Of a stretch of 64,000 nucleotides of DNA, positions 60,778 through 64,000 are shown one piece after another. Both the position numbers and the translations under genes were made by a program. Every line of letters begins with the position of its first letter. The first letter of the stretch is position 1. Source of the DNA: Candidatus Paceibacterota bacterium (GTDB lineage: Bacteria; Verrucomicrobiota; Verrucomicrobiia; Limisphaerales; UBA8199). The stretch is taken from contig DAOTCE010000007.1 in NCBI GenBank assembly GCA_035452965.1, positions 1 through 64,000 on the forward strand. The letters run 5' to 3'. Below the pieces are notes generated by a model. The model was not told the origin of the DNA. It saw only the letters and a list, made by a program, of their open reading frames with translations, and did not search any database.

Positions 60778-62913
60778 ATGCACTTCCACATCCGGTCTGT
60801 CTTTCTTGCGTTCTTGCTGGCCCTCCCCCCGTACTCCACCACTCTGGCTGCCAAATCTGTCGGTGGCCTCACCGGGCCCTGGCAGCTCTTCGTGGATGAC
60901 TACCTCGTCGCCTCGAAGGACAATATCGTCCGCCGCTACCATGCCTTCCAGAAGTACACAAACAACCCCGTCCTCGCGGTGGATCAGCCGTGGGAGCATA
61001 ACGTCGTTTCCTGCAGCACTGTTCTCCCCGCCGAAGACGGCAAAGGCTTCCGCATGTGGTATCACTGCTGGACGCACCCAAACGACCCCGACCGCGGGCA
61101 TGCCCTCTACGCTGTCAGTTCTGACGGCATCCATTGGCAGAAGCCGAACTTGGGCCTGCTCCCTTGGAAGGTCAACGGCTCCTCCAATAATAACTTCGTT
61201 GGCGCCAGCGGCTCGATCATGCACACCCCGAACGATCCCGACCCCGCCCGCCGCTACAAGGCCGTCCACTCCGGCAACTTCTTCTTCCGCGCCTCCCCGG
61301 ACGGGCTTCGCTGGGAGCGCCTTACCCAGGGTGAACTGTTCAAGGCAGGCGACACCGGCCACCTGATGTGGGATCCGCTCACTGACAAGTACCGTGCCTA
61401 CGCTAAAATCAACGCCCTGGTCGCCGGCCAGCGCCGCCGAGCCATTGGTTACAGCGAAGGGACCGGCTTCGAAGCATGGCCCTCCATGCGGTTGATCATG
61501 GCGCCCGATGACTTTGACGACCGCTGGGTCAAGCCCGGATCCGTTCAGCGCACCCACTTCTACAACTGCCCCGTCTTTGCCTGCCAAAGCCACTACCTTG
61601 GCCTAATGTCCATCTACCGCGCCGAGGATGACGAAGGCTACTTCCACGGTCCCATCTTCGTCGAGCTGGTCACCAGCCGCAACGGCATTCACTGGCTGCG
61701 CGAGGATGGCGACCGCCCGCCGCTGCTGCCCTGCGGCCCGCCGCGCACGTGGGACCACGGCATGGTCTTCGGCGCTTCCATCGTGCCCGTGGGAGATCAG
61801 CTCTATCTCTATTACAGCGGCTATGATGGCCTGCACGACTATCTCCCCTTCCACTCTGCCATCGGGCTGGCGTTCCTGCGCAAAGACGGCTTCGCCTCAC
61901 TCGACGGCGAAGACATCCCCGGCGAGGTCACCACCAAACGCCTAACCGGCCTTACCGGCCAGCTTCACCTCAATTGCGAGGCCGCCGCCGGTTTGCTCCA
62001 GGTCGAAGTCCTCGATGACAGCGGCAGTGTTGTACCCGGTTATAGCAAGCACGACTGCAATGAGCCCCGCGGCGACGGCATAGACCAGGTCGTCGCCTGG
62101 CGGAACCACGCCGAGCTGCCTGCCACCAGCGGGCCTTTGCGCCTGCGCTTCTTCCTCAAGAACGTCTCTCTCTACTCCTTCTATGCCGGCGACAACGTCA
62201 AGGTCTTGGACGATCCGTACCGGGAATCACTCGCCGCTCTGTTCACCTTCGAGGGCGATGGCGGGCGCCGCGCCGCTAACAAGCTGCCGCCTAATGCAGC
62301 ACGCTCCCTCCGGTTCCGCGGCACCAGCAAAATTGACGGCGACGCCAAGAACGCCGCCTTCGGCAGCCAATCCGTTACCATCCCCTCCCTCTGGCGGCCG
62401 CTCAACAGCCTGCAAATTACCGACAGCGCCAATCTCGGCACCCGCTTCACACTAGCGGTCATGGCCCGCAGCACCGATAACCGCTTGGGACGGCTGTTCA
62501 GCTCCTACGATGGCAACGGGCCCGTCAACACGTCCGAGCTCATCTTCGAGTGCGACCCGTCCGGCAAGGCCATCCCCGGCCTTCGCCTGTTCTGCCGCGG
62601 TATTCCCGTTACCTCCCAACCCCTCACCTTCGCTGACGGCAAGTATCATCACCTGGCCGTGACGTGGGACGACGGGCATGTCCGGTTTTACCTGGACGGT
62701 GCCGACGCCGGCGAAGCGTGGCTCCCGGGAGGCGCGCCGGTCGTGATGCCCCGTGATCTGCTCGTCGGCGACGATGCGGAGTTGGGCCGCACCGACGAAC
62801 AGTTCAACGGCAACATGGACGACATCCTGGTCCTCGGCCGCGCCCTTAGCCCCGAAGATTTGAAGTCGCTTGCCGCTCAAGGCGCGGAAGCGTTCTTCAA
62901 ACCCAGGAAGTAG
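60778..62913 (+). CDS. Secreted beta-propeller (GH43/32-like) protein with LamG domain
   Basis: A 711-residue protein. Signal peptide, then LFVDDYLVASKDNIVRRYH and a propeller of blades such as RMWYHCWT, ALYAVSSDGIHWQKP, FRASPDGLRWERL and LYLYYSGYDG (residues to about 460). The last 220 residues are a LamG/concanavalin-type lectin domain (GKYHHLAVTWDDGHVRFYLD and MDDILVLGRALSPEDL). It is related to the protein at 56438 and is probably a glycan-binding hydrolase. Third gene of the plus operon, 3 bp after the NAGPA-like gene. Confidence 0.85.
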   Translation: MHFHIRSVFLAFLLALPPYSTTLAAKSVGGLTGPWQLFVDDYLVASKDNIVRRYHAFQKYTNNPVLAVDQPWEHNVVSCSTVLPAEDGKGFRMWYHCWTHPNDPDRGHALYAVSSDGIHWQKPNLGLLPWKVNGSSNNNFVGASGSIMHTPNDPDPARRYKAVHSGNFFFRASPDGLRWERLTQGELFKAGDTGHLMWDPLTDKYRAYAKINALVAGQRRRAIGYSEGTGFEAWPSMRLIMAPDDFDDRWVKPGSVQRTHFYNCPVFACQSHYLGLMSIYRAEDDEGYFHGPIFVELVTSRNGIHWLREDGDRPPLLPCGPPRTWDHGMVFGASIVPVGDQLYLYYSGYDGLHDYLPFHSAIGLAFLRKDGFASLDGEDIPGEVTTKRLTGLTGQLHLNCEAAAGLLQVEVLDDSGSVVPGYSKHDCNEPRGDGIDQVVAWRNHAELPATSGPLRLRFFLKNVSLYSFYAGDNVKVLDDPYRESLAALFTFEGDGGRRAANKLPPNAARSLRFRGTSKIDGDAKNAAFGSQSVTIPSLWRPLNSLQITDSANLGTRFTLAVMARSTDNRLGRLFSSYDGNGPVNTSELIFECDPSGKAIPGLRLFCRGIPVTSQPLTFADGKYHHLAVTWDDGHVRFYLDGADAGEAWLPGGAPVVMPRDLLVGDDAELGRTDEQFNGNMDDILVLGRALSPEDLKSLAAQGAEAFFKPRK

Positions 62914-62917
62914 CGGA

Positions 62918-64000
62918 CTAATGCAGATCTCTGGGCTGCCGATAGGGCTGCCGGGAACTGTAGAGCGCCAGCCGCTCGCCGATCTGACTGGCCAGGACTT
63001 CCAGGCCTTGGGTCGTCGCTGCCGCTTGAGCTCGCCGGGCCGTTACACTCGCCTCCTCAAACCGCCCCGCCTCAGCATACGCCGCCGCCAGCGTGTCCAG
63101 CACCCCTACGTTATTCGTGCCCGACAATTCAACCGCCTGCTCCGCGAGCCTCACCGCCTCCGCCCCATCCCGCACTTCCACCCGCGCATCCGTCGCCATG
63201 GCCCAAGCCAGGTTGTTCAATGGATCGGACCACTGCGGCGCCAACCGTACCGCCTCTCGCCAGTGGCCAATCGCTTCCGGCGTGCGCCCTTGCTGCTGGC
63301 GCACTATCCCCAGCGCGTAATGCGCCGCGACGAAAGCGGGCTCGAGCCGAAGCGCCAACTCGAACTGTCGTCCGGCCTCCTCTGCCTCTCCCTTTCGGGC
63401 CAGCACCGCTCCAAGCTGGTACTGCGCCTCGGGGTTCTCGGGAGTCAAACGCGCCGCTTCGCCGCAGTGTATCATGGCCTCCTCGATCTGGCCGGCCTCC
63501 AGCAATACGCGTCCCAACTCGCCACGAGCCCGGGCATCCCCAGGATTCGACTGCAACGCTTCCCGGTACGGCGCAGCGGCTCGCTCCAACTTCTCGCCGA
63601 TTGCCACTGCGCGCTCCAGCTTCTGCCGCGTGCCGGGAGAGTCGGGTTGGAACCGCAGCGCTTCACGAAAATGCACCGCGGCCTCCGCGTAACGGCCCTG
63701 GCCTGCCAGCACCGCTCCCAAGTTATCATGCGCCTCCGGGTAATCAGGCTTCAAGCGCAGCGCCTCGTCAAAGTGCCGAATCGCTTCCGCCGGCTGACCT
63801 TGCCTAAACAGAACATACCCAACGTTATTATGGGCCTCGGCGTCAGTGGGATTCAAGCGCAACGCTTGATTGTACTCGCGGATGGCTTTACCGAGATCGC
63901 CTTTCTTGAACCAGGCATATCCGAGGCTGCTATGGGCGTCGTCCTTCTCGGGGGTGAGATGGATAGCTTTCTCATAGTAACGAATGGCTTCGTCGAATGC
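62918..64000 (-). CDS. TPR-repeat protein, partial (runs off the window end)
   Basis: At least 360 residues of consecutive 34-residue TPR units, with consensus A-x-x-x-L-G-x-(V/A)-L-x-x-x-G-(R/Q)-x-x-E-A and A-L-R-L-x-P; the final base of the window is still inside a unit (AFDEAIRYYEKAIHLTPEKD). It likely belongs to a larger protein, perhaps an O-GlcNAc-transferase-like or membrane mannosyltransferase-type TPR protein, but the N-terminus is missing. It is convergent with the LamG protein gene. Confidence 0.9.
   Translation of the reverse strand, partial: AFDEAIRYYEKAIHLTPEKDDAHSSLGYAWFKKGDLGKAIREYNQALRLNPTDAEAHNNVGYVLFRQGQPAEAIRHFDEALRLKPDYPEAHDNLGAVLAGQGRYAEAAVHFREALRFQPDSPGTRQKLERAVAIGEKLERAAAPYREALQSNPGDARARGELGRVLLEAGQIEEAMIHCGEAARLTPENPEAQYQLGAVLARKGEAEEAGRQFELALRLEPAFVAAHYALGIVRQQQGRTPEAIGHWREAVRLAPQWSDPLNNLAWAMATDARVEVRDGAEAVRLAEQAVELSGTNNVGVLDTLAAAYAEAGRFEEASVTARRAQAAATTQGLEVLASQIGERLALYSSRQPYRQPRDLH

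Overview
The window looks like a chromosomal segment of a high-GC, Gram-negative bacterium of the PVC group, most likely Verrucomicrobiota. The clues are PEP-CTERM and HAF-repeat proteins, an H-X9-DG type pseudopilin, DUF1598-like domains, a type I sulfatase, Gfo/Idh/MocA oxidoreductases and several Tat-exported glycan enzymes. Planctomycetota is the main alternative. Assignments rest on reading motifs; no database search was run.

Region A (about 0.4-20.7 kb) holds two convergent gene sets for the cell envelope that meet within 20 bp near 15.53 kb. The plus-strand set encodes a small membrane protein, three lipoproteins (one an M48 metallopeptidase), an ankyrin protein, a hydrolase-like protein, a TPR protein, a 1554-residue protein (two DUF1598-like units, a lipase-like unit, an Rhs-like tail), and a MotA/TolQ/ExbB-type stator with two different ExbD-like partners. 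The minus-strand set encodes an M48-like protein with a destroyed active site, a two-domain secreted protein related to two of the plus-strand lipoproteins, and a membrane-anchored degenerate kinase with a long helical domain. The shared domains suggest one system, and it is the best candidate here for something undescribed.

Region B (21.65-30.44 kb) is an 8.75-kb integrative island in a tRNA-Phe gene. It is bounded by 31-bp direct repeats and carries a tyrosine integrase, a winged-helix protein, a DnaB-like helicase, two small HTH proteins, a decayed gene, small paralogous genes and two exported (PEP-CTERM, HAF) cargo genes.

Region C (30.7-40.8 kb) is a comEC gene cut in two by a 7.63-kb, visibly AT-richer element. 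The element carries a large serine recombinase, a BglII/BstYI-like restriction endonuclease with an MT-A70 methyltransferase, an H-X9-DG pseudopilin and several small genes. Both junctions share an ATG, and joining there restores one 828-residue ComEC frame.

Region D (40.8-64 kb) is a glycan or sugar catabolism neighbourhood: sulfatase, HAF/Ig-like secreted protein, sodium:solute symporter with an HpcH/HpaI aldolase, SDR, two Gfo/Idh/MocA enzymes, GH84-like, GH63/37-like and AGE-family enzymes, two beta-propeller (GH43/32-like) proteins, a MetE-like protein, an NAGPA-like protein and a TPR protein running off the end.
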